Under the pieces are notes generated by a model. The model made no database searches and was not told the origin of the DNA. It saw nothing but the letters and a program-made list of their open reading frames with translations. The translations under genes and the position numbers were made by a program. From Sodalis sp. dw_96 (GTDB lineage Bacteria > Pseudomonadota > Gammaproteobacteria > Enterobacterales > Enterobacteriaceae), in the NCBI RefSeq assembly GCF_018449575.1, contig NZ_JAAVUT010000005.1, forward strand, positions 186,001 to 250,000: DNA of 64,000 nucleotides, given 5' to 3'. Below are positions 18,163-31,503 of this stretch, in pieces; positions within the stretch are counted from its first letter, which is position 1, and each line of letters begins with the position of its first letter.

Positions 18163-18428
18163 ATATCACCCGCATGAACATACTGCTGACGAGATTATGG
18201 CCTGCACCAAATCCGTGGGCGCACACTACGCCCGCTTTAAAGAACATAGTGGCAATCGCCATTCTTGGCAAACATACCCCTGAAAGTTGAATAATCGGCC
18301 CAAGACTAATAAATTAATAATATAATTGATAATTCATTTTTTCACAGACGTTTTGACTGTTTCGCCTCGGTAAATCAGATTGTTGTTGCCTGCGGCATAG
18401 CGTTTGGACGGAACTCAAGGAGATCTTT

Positions 18429-19113
18429 ATGACGGATTATATAGCGAGCTATTATGCCGCAACCATCAATAATCACTCGCGCTATCCGGCACTGGAGGAA
18501 GCGATCACCTGCGATGTCTGCATCATCGGCGGCGGATTCACCGGCCTCTCGTCAGCGCTGTTTCTCATCGAAGCCGGTTATGACGTGGTGTTGCTTGAAG
18601 GGGCGCGCTTCGGCTGGGGCGCCAGCGGCCGCAACGGCGGCCAGGTGGTGAATTCCTATAGCCGGGATATCGACATTATTGAAAAGCACTACGACAGGAC
18701 CACCGCCGATAACCGTCTGCTTTACGGCGGCGGCGTCGTTTACGGCGCGCGGAAACCGGAGGATATCGACAGCCTTATTTTGCCCAAGCTATTGAAGACG
18801 TTTACACAGTTAAGGGGGGGTCGGTATTGATTATCGCTGGAGCGGCAATTTTTTGCTGACTCTGGCCCGAATGCCGCAATTCGGCCGGTTGGAAAACAAT
18901 GTGTATTTTATGCAGGGTTACAGCGGCCATGGCGTGGCGTGCAGTCATCTGGCGGGCAAGCTCCTGGCGGAAATGCTGCGCGGCGATGCGGAGCGGTTTG
19001 ACGCCTTTGCCAAATTACCCCATCTGCCTTTTGTCGGCGGGCGGCGGTTGCAGGTGCCCCTTACCCTGCTGGGCGCGGCGTATTATGCCCTGCGGGATCG
19101 GCTCGGGGTTTGA
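18429..19113 (+). pseudogene. puuB: Gamma-glutamylputrescine oxidoreductase remnant: internal deletion plus frameshift
   Basis: The first ~88 codons match E. coli PuuB (TCDVCIIGGGFTGLSSAL FAD motif, GWGASGRNGGQ, SYSRDIDIIEK). The frame then jumps directly to sequence normally found about 200 residues later (TADNRLLYGGGVVYGARKPED), so the central part is deleted in frame. Soon after, a run of seven G at 18814-18820 shifts the frame and ends it at 18830. With six G the reading would continue as GVDYRW-type sequence into the matching C-terminus (18836-19113, FLLTLARMPQFGRLENN ... LRDRLGV). A ribosome-binding site AAGGAG precedes the start. The enzyme cannot be functional. Confidence 0.93.
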
Positions 19114-19130
19114 GAAATCAGTCCCATAGT

Positions 19131-19400
19131 TACGGTCTCCCGTTAACAGGCTCGGTTCAGCATCGGTGTTAGCGGGCCTACCGTGCTGTGGGGCGCTCCG
19201 GCGGGCAGAAAAACCATGCCCGCTTCGACCCCATCAGCACGGTCTCCCTTTAACACGCTCGTTGCACGATCAATGATTGCGGGCCTAGCCTGTCATGGGG
19301 CGCTCGGCGGGCAAAAAAAACATGCCCGCTACGACCCCATTGACACGCTCTCCCTTTAACAGGCTCGTTGCGAGATCTGTGATCGCGGGCCTGCCCCGCC
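19131..19400 (+). repeat. Tandem array of a ~106-bp intergenic repeat, about 2.5 copies
   Basis: Units start at 19132, 19239 and 19345 with ACGGTCTCC or ACGCTCTCC followed by a TTAACA-GCTCG block. Each continues with a GCGGGCCT block, a GGGGCGCTC block and a hairpin CGGGCA...TGCCCG around an A-rich loop, and ends in CGACCCCAT. The third unit is cut after the GCGGGCCT block. The spacing is 106-107 bp. The array fills the gap between the puuB remnant and the 3' end of yeeZ. A single inverted copy occurs near 890-1005. Confidence 0.85.
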
Positions 19401-19401
19401 G

Positions 19402-20235
19402 TTACGACAGCCGTATGGGCATCAGGGCCGGATCCGGATATTGGTATTCGAATCCCAGCTCGCGGCAGATAAGGTTGCCGTCGATGATTTTACCGGTTTC
19501 CTTATCATCGCCGGGCAAAAATTCCGGCGGCTTACTGCCCAGTTCCCGCGCCCGTGCCGGATAGTAGTCCCGTTTCGCCGGATGCCCCGGCGTGCAGATA
19601 TTATACAGATGACCGCCCTTGGGCAGTTTTAGCAATAATTCGATGGCGCTGATAACATCGGATTGATGGACCAGGTTCACACCGTGGGAGCCGCCGGGCA
19701 AATGGGTCTTGCCCGCCAAAAACCGGCCGGGATGGCGGCTCGGGCCCACTAGCCCCGCCAGGCGCAGGATGTCCACCGAGGTATTAGGCAGGCGATGCAG
19801 CCACTGCTCCAGTTCCATCAGGCAAATCGCCGTGGGGGTGACCGGCGCCAGCGGGCTGCGCTCCCGCAGGGTGCCGACGGTGTCGCCGTATACCGAGGTG
19901 GAACTGGTAAAGACAATTCGCGGCACACCGAAGGCCAGGGCGCTGTCCACCACTTGCCGCACCGCCAGGAAATAATCCGCGGGACGCTCTACGGTATGAC
20001 CGGCCGGCAGGGTAACGATAAGAGCCTCAACCTGGAACAGCGCGGAAAGGTCTTCAGGCTCAGCTTGAATTTCCGGCGTCAGCAGCAGCGGATAGCACTC
20101 CACGCCGCACATCCGGGCCGCGTCAACCCCGTCCGGCGTGGTTTTCGTCCCGGTAACGCCATAGCCTTTGGCCAATAATGAGAGGGCCAGTGGCATTCCC
20201 AGCCACCCCAACCCCACAATCGCAATTTTTTTCAT
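19402..20235 (-). CDS. yeeZ: YeeZ, NAD(P)-binding epimerase-like protein
   Basis: 277 residues, clear orthologue of E. coli YeeZ (274). A Rossmann motif GLGWLGMPLA is at the N-terminus, followed by FTSSTSVYGD near residues 108-117 and the conserved SVDILRLAGLVGP. It belongs to the extended short-chain dehydrogenase family but lacks the usual YxxxK pair, so catalysis is uncertain; no biochemical role is established that I know of. It lies just upstream of the his leader on the opposite strand, as in E. coli. The E. coli yefM-yoeB toxin-antitoxin pair that sits between yeeZ and his is absent here. Confidence 0.93.
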   Translation of the reverse strand: MKKIAIVGLGWLGMPLALSLLAKGYGVTGTKTTPDGVDAARMCGVECYPLLLTPEIQAEPEDLSALFQVEALIVTLPAGHTVERPADYFLAVRQVVDSALAFGVPRIVFTSSTSVYGDTVGTLRERSPLAPVTPTAICLMELEQWLHRLPNTSVDILRLAGLVGPSRHPGRFLAGKTHLPGGSHGVNLVHQSDVISAIELLLKLPKGGHLYNICTPGHPAKRDYYPARARELGSKPPEFLPGDDKETGKIIDGNLICRELGFEYQYPDPALMPIRLS

Positions 20236-20321
20236 ATTCCCTTTCCCTCGTCTGCGAGGCGCCGCTTCAACAGAGATCGGTAGCCTCGCCGCTAAACATC
20301 AAGTCGATGGGCAAAAAAATG

Positions 20322-20350
20322 TTGCACTCGGCGGCAAATATCGTTAGGTT
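20322..20350 (+). promoter_or_regulatory. his operon promoter
   Basis: A -35 box TTGCAC at 20322-20327 and a -10 box TAGGTT at 20345-20350 are separated by 17 bases, about 50 bases before hisL. The E. coli and Salmonella his promoter has the same unusual -10 hexamer TAGGTT, which makes the call firm. Confidence 0.85.
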
Positions 20351-20401
20351 AACTATAAAGGTAACACACCGTTTCATCATCAGCTTATTGCGAGAATTTT
20401 T

Positions 20402-20449
20402 ATGAACTGCGTTCTGTTTAGCCACCATCACCACCATCACCCTGACTAG
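20402..20449 (+). CDS. hisL: his operon leader peptide
   Basis: A 15-residue leader, MNCVLFSHHHHHHPD, with six consecutive histidine codons. The stretch after it (GACTAGTCTTTCAGGCGCTTG) is nearly the same as in E. coli. Ribosome stalling at the His codons when charged tRNA-His is scarce favours the antiterminator and lets transcription reach hisG. E. coli has seven His codons, so this one is a slightly shorter sensor. Confidence 0.97.
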   Translation: MNCVLFSHHHHHHPD

Positions 20450-20509
20450 TCTTTCAGGCGCTTGGTGCTGGAAGACAAAAATCTTCCAGTGGCGCAGAAC
20501 TTAAGAGAG

Positions 20510-20542
20510 CCCTCGGAAGATTTCTTCCGAGGGTTTTTTTTT
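20510..20542 (+). terminator. his operon attenuator terminator
   Basis: An 11-bp perfect stem, CCCTCGGAAGA with TCTTCCGAGGG, and a two-base loop, followed by nine T residues, between hisL and hisG. Upstream, GAAGAC/AGTCTTTC and ATCTTCCAG segments can form the alternative pairings of the attenuator. Confidence 0.95.
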
Positions 20543-20581
20543 GGCTCAATAAATTTAATTTTCAGGTTAGAGGGTTTCACT

Positions 20582-21478
20582 TTGGACAAATCACGTTTAC
20601 GGATAGCGATGCAAAAATCAGGCAGACTGAGCACGGATTCGCAGAAACTGCTCGAGCACTGCGGTATCCAAATCAATCTCCAACAGCAGCGCTTATTGGC
20701 GTTCGCGGAAAACATGCCCATCGACATCATGCGCGTCCGTGACGACGATATCCCCGGCCTGGTGATGGACGGCGTGGTGGATTTAGGCATTATCGGCGAA
20801 AACGTACTGGAAGAAGAGTTGCTCAATCGTCGCGCCCAGGGCGAAGATCCCCGGTACTATATCCTGCGTCGCCTGGATTTCGGCACCTGCCGGCTCTCCC
20901 TGGCGCTGCCCCTGGACGAGCCCTTCACCGGACCGCAGTGCCTGCAAGGCAAACGCATCGCCACCTCTTATCCGCACCTGCTAAAACAATATCTCGACAA
21001 ACTCGGCATCAATTTCAAATCCTGCCTGCTGAACGGCTCGGTGGAAGTGGCGCCCCGCGCAGGCCTGGCGGACGCCATCTGCGATCTGGTTTCCACCGGC
21101 GCCACCCTCGAGGCCAACGGCCTGCGGGAAGTAGAGGTAATTTACCGCTCCAAAGCCTGCCTTATCCAAAGCGATGTCGAACTGCCGCCGGCCAAACAGG
21201 CTTTGATCGACAAACTGATGGTTCGTATCCAGGGCGTGATTCAGGCCCGGGGATCGAAGTACATCATGCTGCACGCGCCCACCGAGCGCCTTGACGATAT
21301 CGTGGCCCTGCTGCCGGGCGCCGAACGCCCCACCATCCTGCCGCTGGCCGGCGATAAACAGCGGGTGGCCATGCATATGGTCAGCAGCGAAACCCTGTTT
21401 TGGGAAACGATGGAAAACCTGAAAGCCCTCGGCGCCAGCTCCATTCTGGTGCTGCCCATTGAAAAAATGATGGAGTAG
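20582..21478 (+). CDS. hisG: ATP phosphoribosyltransferase
   Basis: 298 residues, collinear with E. coli HisG (299). It catalyses the committed step of histidine synthesis, ATP plus PRPP to phosphoribosyl-ATP, and is feedback-inhibited by histidine through the C-terminal ACT-like domain. The PRPP-binding region [18 protein letters not shown] and the start [12 protein letters not shown] are present. The frame is open back into the attenuator, but the family N-terminus begins at a TTG (20582) preceded by TTAGAGGG; a rare start codon here may lower HisG output. First gene of the operon. Confidence 0.96.
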   Translation: MDKSRLRIAMQKSGRLSTDSQKLLEHCGIQINLQQQRLLAFAENMPIDIMRVRDDDIPGLVMDGVVDLGIIGENVLEEELLNRRAQGEDPRYYILRRLDFGTCRLSLALPLDEPFTGPQCLQGKRIATSYPHLLKQYLDKLGINFKSCLLNGSVEVAPRAGLADAICDLVSTGATLEANGLREVEVIYRSKACLIQSDVELPPAKQALIDKLMVRIQGVIQARGSKYIMLHAPTERLDDIVALLPGAERPTILPLAGDKQRVAMHMVSSETLFWETMENLKALGASSILVLPIEKMME

Positions 21479-21482
21479 CGTC

Positions 21483-24950
<3,468 letters not shown>

Positions 24951-24951
<1 letters not shown>

Positions 24952-25541
24952 TGAACGTCGTGATCCTCGATACCGGCTGCGCCAATCTCTTTTCCGTCAC
25001 CGCCGCGGTGCGCCGCCTCGGATATCAACCGGTGGTCAGCCGCGAAACCGACACCGTCCTGCGGGCGGATAAACTCTTCCTGCCCGGGGTAGGCACCGCC
25101 CGTGCGGCCATGGATCAATTGCGGGAACGCGGCCTGATTGACCTGGTGAAATCCTGCACTCAGCCGGTGTTGGGCATTTGCCTCGGCATGCAGTTATTGG
25201 GTAGCCGAAGCGAGGAAAACGGCGGTATCGCCACCTTGGGCATCATCCCTACCCCGGTGGCCAAAATGACCGATTTCGGTTTACCGCTGCCGCACATGGG
25301 CTGGAACCAGGTACAAGCCCGCAGCGACAGCCGGCTATTTCGCGGCATCGACGACGGCAGCTATTTCTATTTTGTCCATAGCTATGCCATGCCGCTCTGT
25401 GCCGCCACCCTGGCCCAGTGCAATTATGGCGAGCCGTTCAGCGCGGCGGTGGAACAGGATAACTTCTTCGGCGTACAGTTCCATCCCGAGCGTTCCGGCG
25501 CCGCCGGCGCCCGTTTACTGAAAAACTTTCTGGAGATGTAA
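24951..25541 (+). CDS. hisH: Imidazole glycerol phosphate synthase, glutaminase subunit
   Basis: 196 residues, class I glutamine amidotransferase. The catalytic triad is visible: Cys77 in [10 protein letters not shown], and His178 and Glu180 in QFHPERSG. It releases ammonia from glutamine, which is channelled to HisF. TAATG overlap with hisB. Confidence 0.97.
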
Positions 25542-27036
<1,495 letters not shown>

Positions 27037-27043
<7 letters not shown>

Positions 27044-27651
27044 CCGAACAACAACGCGCCCAGCTGGATTGGACTAAAACCGATCAAATGATGCCCGCGA
27101 TTATCCAGCATGCCGTCTCCGGCGAAGTCCTGATGCTGGGGTATATGAATCCGCAAGCGTTGCAAGTCACGCAAGATTCCGGCAAGGTCACCTTCTTTTC
27201 CCGCAGCAAACAGCGCTTGTGGACCAAAGGAGAAAGCTCCGGCCACTTTTTGAATGTGGTCAGCATCCATGCCGACTGCGACAACGACACGTTATTGATC
27301 CTGGCCAATCCCGACGGACCCACCTGCCATACCGGCGCCGACAGCTGCTTTTCCCCCGCCGCCACCGACTGGGGCTTTTTGTACAAGCTGGAAACCCTGC
27401 TGGCAGGGAGAAAAAACGCCGATCCCCAGAGCTCCTATACCGCCCGGCTCTATGCCAGCGGCACTAAACGCATCGCGCAAAAGGTAGGAGAAGAAGGCGT
27501 AGAGACCGCGCTGGCCGCCACGGTACACGACCGGGAAGAACTCACCAACGAAGCCGCCGACCTGGTCTATCACCTGCTGGTTTTACTGCAGGATCAGGAT
27601 TTGGATCTAAGCCGTGTCATCGACTGCTTGCGACAACGCCATAACAAATAG
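27037..27651 (+). CDS. hisI: Bifunctional phosphoribosyl-AMP cyclohydrolase / phosphoribosyl-ATP pyrophosphohydrolase
   Basis: 204 residues. The N-terminal cyclohydrolase contains the zinc/metal motif [12 protein letters not shown] and the [12 protein letters not shown] cysteines. The C-terminal MazG-like pyrophosphatase (from about residue 115) carries [12 protein letters not shown]. Steps two and three of the pathway. It is the last gene of the his operon. Confidence 0.97.
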
Positions 27652-27709
27652 ACGCTGAATAGTCGAGTGGCTGTCTACCCCCACCCCGATACCGCTACCA
27701 GCCCGACTT

Positions 27710-27749
27710 CCCCCTCCATGAATTTTTTTAATGCAGGGGGCTACTTTTT
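27710..27749 (+). terminator. Probable his operon terminator
   Basis: CCCCCTCCAT pairs with ATGCAGGGGG (one mismatch) around an AT-rich loop, and CTACTTTTT follows, about 60 bases after the hisI stop codon. The mismatch in the stem keeps the confidence moderate. Confidence 0.55.
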
Positions 27750-27834
27750 AAGCGGGTGCTTAAAATTAACTAATCACATTGAATAAAATGTACGGCCAGG
27801 AGGGACGAGACCAGGGGAAAGTTTTTTTGTGAAT

Positions 27835-29082
27835 CTAATTTCGATAAATACATAATATTGCTTGGATGTTTTCATTGCCTGGTTTGTGCAAAGCTGCGCT
27901 GAGTTTTTTTATATTTTTTACCTGTCCAAATTGATTTTTTTTGTCAAGATAAATTATATTTTGCGCCAGCATCCTGATATGTTCATAGCAATGCAAACCA
28001 TTAGGTGGTTCACATAGCCTCGCCAAGGTTAAAAAAACAGACAAGTTATCCTTTTGAGGAATGTAACTAAAATAGATCAAAATAAGTCGGGTGATGGCAA
28101 GTTGATATTCGTGCCAAAGTGGTTTCAGCGCGATAAATATATCCGTGCAAACCATGGCATACCTTTCTGGCCGGATCCGTATAAACATTTCCTTGCAGAA
28201 TTTCAACCATAATTCTCCCTGTAACTGAAATGCCTCTCGGGTTTTGATGAGGACAGGCATCTCAAGCCGGTCTTCCAGGTCTGTCCCATCAAGCATATAG
28301 CTACCGCTTCCACTAATTTCATTGATTTCAATGGGCTGTTTAGACCATTGATTAGCAATTTGCTGTGTTCTCTGGAAAAAGGAATCAAATAAATCCAAAT
28401 CATCAATAATTGATTTTTGGAACATGGTTTTCAACATTCTTAATTGCTTTAGTGGTTTATAAACAGAAACCTTTCCCGGATTATCATCGGTTCCCAATAA
28501 CCTCATTATTGCCGGCCCGGTACAATTTCTATCGAGACTACGCAATAGCCACAGGTACTGAAAGTCTATTTTCGGCGATGCGGCGGGACAATATTTATCC
28601 CTTGCTACGTCGGCCGGCAGGTTAAAACTCACCGTGCGTTTAACCAAAGGCCGGCCGCTGCGGGTTGTCGGCGCTAATGCTTGAGCACCTGAAGGTACGG
28701 GTGTATCCATAGCGGCAGCGTTTTTCTTATCGGCGTTAAAGCTCGGTTGACGGTTCACAACGCTCCGGGAGCATATTGAAATACCTGACAAACGGCCTTT
28801 GCCCGGATACGTTGTTATTGCGGCGATGTAACCTGGAGAGGGCCGGTATTCCCCTTCACTCTCAGGAATAGCCTCCAGGGAGCGCGCCCTTGCCGGGCGC
28901 CTTTCAGTGTTATCGGCATTATTACCCTCACTATTCCCGGCTAGCTTTTTCGTAAAACTTGATAAGGGAATATGATTTGACACCGTCGTTAAGCCTGTCG
29001 CCACTTTACTCATTTGCGAGGTGGAGGAATGCCTATCCGGAGAAGACGCTTCATCATTGCGACAGCATAAAAACCGAATCAT
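27835..29082 (-). CDS. Orphan protein 1 of a three-gene family, candidate secreted effector
   Basis: 415 residues, family not recognised. The first ~165 residues are polar, low-complexity and rich in Ser, Pro, Arg and Asn, with no signal peptide; a CC pair sits at residues 6-7. The C-terminal ~240 residues are helical and share a pattern with the next gene upstream: a RLLGTD motif (195-199), PLKQLRML (210-217), a helix ending IANQW (242-246), then FQLQGELWLKFC (285-296) and a IRPERY segment (303-308). A loop of about 35 residues between IANQW and FQLQG is extra here. ATG 29082 has a good AGGAG site. DNA is AT-richer than the his operon. Confidence 0.72.
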   Translation of the reverse strand: MIRFLCCRNDEASSPDRHSSTSQMSKVATGLTTVSNHIPLSSFTKKLAGNSEGNNADNTERRPARARSLEAIPESEGEYRPSPGYIAAITTYPGKGRLSGISICSRSVVNRQPSFNADKKNAAAMDTPVPSGAQALAPTTRSGRPLVKRTVSFNLPADVARDKYCPAASPKIDFQYLWLLRSLDRNCTGPAIMRLLGTDDNPGKVSVYKPLKQLRMLKTMFQKSIIDDLDLFDSFFQRTQQIANQWSKQPIEINEISGSGSYMLDGTDLEDRLEMPVLIKTREAFQLQGELWLKFCKEMFIRIRPERYAMVCTDIFIALKPLWHEYQLAITRLILIYFSYIPQKDNLSVFLTLARLCEPPNGLHCYEHIRMLAQNIIYLDKKNQFGQVKNIKKLSAALHKPGNENIQAILCIYRN

Positions 29083-29229
29083 ATCTGGGGCTCCTGGCTA
29101 ATAAAAAAAAGACCGAACATGTGTAAAATCTTCATCAATATGATTGTTTTTCTTAAAAGCCCACCCGTTGACACCATCATTTTATATTCAAACAAAACGC
29201 AAGGTCATACATTCAAATAGCCTACGAAC

Positions 29230-30321
29230 TTATTTGATTAATTTTATTGGCGAAACGTCTTTCGCATAAGACGTCAAATTCAACGGATTTATCCGATAGT
29301 GAAGGTGTGCATATTTAAGGCATGCGGTTAAATTTTGTTCAATGCCTGCCTGTGAATGCTTAGGCGTTGTATCCCTGATGCTTAGCAAAACCAATCTCGC
29401 GGCTCTTTTGGTGATATTGTCGGGCAGAAATAAAACCGTTTTGGAAATATTCAGCAAATTTTTTAGCCTGACTTCAGGAGTGCAGCGATAAGACGACTTT
29501 AATAATTCTTTGAAATAGTTATAATTTTTACTTGGGTCAGATTTTTGGCACAATTTACGGAAGTTTTTGATAAGGTAAAAGGTAATATCATTACAATACT
29601 TTTGGCCTAATCCAGGCATCATTTTAAGTATAAAATCATAGGCTTGGGGATAATGTTGCTTTGGCAGAGACATCAGGCAAAAGTTACAAAAATAGGCCAA
29701 AGCAGTCCCTTGCAATTGGGCTTTCTTGCCATCCAGTTTTTTTTGAGCTGGCCATGCGGAGGTGATGCGCTGAATTTTTTCATAGACAAAAATCCGTTGA
29801 TTCTTCTCCAGGGCGCTAAAGTTATCCATTACCGTCAATAGTTGTTTAAGCTGGTTATGCGGGCTGAAGCTGGCGATAATACCGGTTTGGGAAGACGTTC
29901 CCAAGAGGATTTGCAACAGATTAAAATCACAGTTGTTCCACAGACCCCTAATGATTTGTTCATTCTGTGCGGTTGTTCCGATGGAAAGATTCGGTTTTTC
30001 TCTCAGAGCCGTCCTTTCCCTGCCATCTGTTTCGACCACAGCGCGACGTCCGGCGTCCATGATCGTCCCCGGATGATTTGCGCTGCGTTGATTTCTATTT
30101 AGATTGCTTAAGCTCAGTTGCCTTGATGGGCGAATTAACGCAACATCGGCACACGACGTTATTGTAACAGACGAATTATGCACCCTGTTTAACCTCTCAA
30201 TGGCTGGTGCCTGGATATTTCTCCTGGGTATTTGGTTGTTGAGGTCGTGACTCAGTTTCAAACTACTTACCACAAGATCATTTACCATCAAACTATTTCC
30301 CATCGACCCATTTGTCTTCAA
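29230..30321 (-). CDS. Orphan protein 2 of a three-gene family, candidate secreted effector
   Basis: 363 residues, not assigned. The N-terminal ~115 residues are polar and look disordered. The C-terminal domain has LLGTSSQ (139-145), NQLKQLLTVM (156-165), IQRITSAWPAQ (183-193), AQLQGTALAYFCNFC (201-215) and LPKQHYPQAYDF (219-230), each matching a block in the neighbouring 415-aa protein in the same order. The start is TTG at 30321 with AAAAGG eight bases before it; the next in-frame ATG is residue 7. No membrane segment or signal peptide is seen. The gene is separated from its neighbours by about 150 and 215 bases. Confidence 0.7.
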   Translation of the reverse strand: MKTNGSMGNSLMVNDLVVSSLKLSHDLNNQIPRRNIQAPAIERLNRVHNSSVTITSCADVALIRPSRQLSLSNLNRNQRSANHPGTIMDAGRRAVVETDGRERTALREKPNLSIGTTAQNEQIIRGLWNNCDFNLLQILLGTSSQTGIIASFSPHNQLKQLLTVMDNFSALEKNQRIFVYEKIQRITSAWPAQKKLDGKKAQLQGTALAYFCNFCLMSLPKQHYPQAYDFILKMMPGLGQKYCNDITFYLIKNFRKLCQKSDPSKNYNYFKELLKSSYRCTPEVRLKNLLNISKTVLFLPDNITKRAARLVLLSIRDTTPKHSQAGIEQNLTACLKYAHLHYRINPLNLTSYAKDVSPIKLIK

Positions 30322-30536
30322 TATATTTACCTTTTAACATTTGCCATCAGCTATCTGCCATAAACCATCCACCCTCAAGAAACGGGAATTATTTTAATTT
30401 TAATAATTAATATTACCAGACAAATTAATAGCCTTATGAGTATTTGATACAACTTTTTTTACCAAGCCATCGGCAACCCTTTCAAATATACATATAGTAT
30501 CTTGCTTTGATGATAGATACTCCCCTTTTTACGATT

Positions 30537-31268
30537 CTATTGATACAATATTGAGTCCTTGGCATGGTCCAAAATAGTGGTCAGATAATGGCAGGTAGGA
30601 CACAAAAACGAACCCTCGTTCGCAAGATCCGTTACAAAATAACAAAGGCTGTACCTTTCATTTAATGACAGTCTTTTTATATTACCGTTGATTTGCATTG
30701 AAAGATAATATTGATAAGGTGGTGGGAACTCGCCGAATCTGGAGAGCAAATCAATACAGGCGCACAAAAGCTGGCCCTCTTCTATTTGCGCCAGTCCTTG
30801 CTCTTTGAAAACATTAATGGCTAACTGTTGCAACCTGGGAGGCCAATCCGCGGTAATGGCACGGGCACGAGTGAGCATCTGCTTATGCTCAGATATTTCA
30901 TCCTGCGCCGGGATTAATCTGTCCCGATCGCACACTGCCCCACCGGTAAATACTCTCTTGATAATAGATGTGGACTTACTAAAGGACCTGCATATAGACA
31001 GCTTTTGCGCCCAGCAAGGTCCCGCGTGCTCTTTTACTTGATGATGGCTGTCTTTGCCATTAAGTGAGTTAATATTCGCCAAACAATCTTTTCCTTTTGG
31101 CGCCATCCCCTCGAGCGTCGGCAGAGAGACATCGGGCTGATTACCGACGCCGGTGATATTTACCTGCCTGGAGGAATTAGAAAGATTTTTATGAAACGAA
31201 TGTATGAACGGCTCAATTTCTCCGGTTTCCTTGTCCTGGTGGAAACAATTCCATGTCAAGCGGAACAT
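30537..31268 (-). CDS. Orphan protein 3, probable shorter member of the three-gene family
   Basis: 243 residues. The N-terminal half is polar and holds several cysteines. The C-terminal half has ARAITADWPPRLQQL (135-149), which resembles the ITSAWPAQKKL block of the neighbouring 363-aa protein. It is followed by EEGQLLCACIDLLSRF (163-178), FPPPYQYYL (181-189) and a helical tail, corresponding in spacing and character to QLQGTALAYFCNFC and LPKQHYPQAY. The relation is weaker than between the other two. ATG 31268 is preceded by CAGGAG at six bases. Function unknown. Confidence 0.65.
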   Translation of the reverse strand: MFRLTWNCFHQDKETGEIEPFIHSFHKNLSNSSRQVNITGVGNQPDVSLPTLEGMAPKGKDCLANINSLNGKDSHHQVKEHAGPCWAQKLSICRSFSKSTSIIKRVFTGGAVCDRDRLIPAQDEISEHKQMLTRARAITADWPPRLQQLAINVFKEQGLAQIEEGQLLCACIDLLSRFGEFPPPYQYYLSMQINGNIKRLSLNERYSLCYFVTDLANEGSFLCPTCHYLTTILDHAKDSILYQ

Positions 31269-31415
31269 TACTCACTCCTGATTATAATGAATTACATAAA
31301 TCTAGATATCCGTAGTTTACGCAAATGTTATGTTAATCTCAAAGCTATACCTAATTTGGGAGGAAAATAATATGTTGAAGAATGGTGGGTGGGGAATTTC
31401 ATATATTTTATAAAC

Positions 31416-31448
31416 AAAAAAAAGCCGATCAGTTTCCTGACCGGCTTT
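31416..31448 (-). terminator. Rho-independent terminator downstream of gnd
   Basis: On the minus strand, AGCCGGTCAG pairs with CTGATCGGCT (one G-T pair) around a GAAA tetraloop, followed by eight T. It lies about 55 bases after the gnd stop codon. Confidence 0.85.
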
Positions 31449-31503
31449 CATCATTACCTTATACCCGCACTCACGCTATACTAACGGTGCATGCAATTAT
31501 ATT

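Noticed and set aside
18317-18331. Sequence around ATATAAT resembling a PuuR operator between puuA and the puuB remnant
   Set aside because: Only about 11 of 15 positions fit the E. coli PuuR site as I remember it, in an AT-rich spacer where chance matches are easy.
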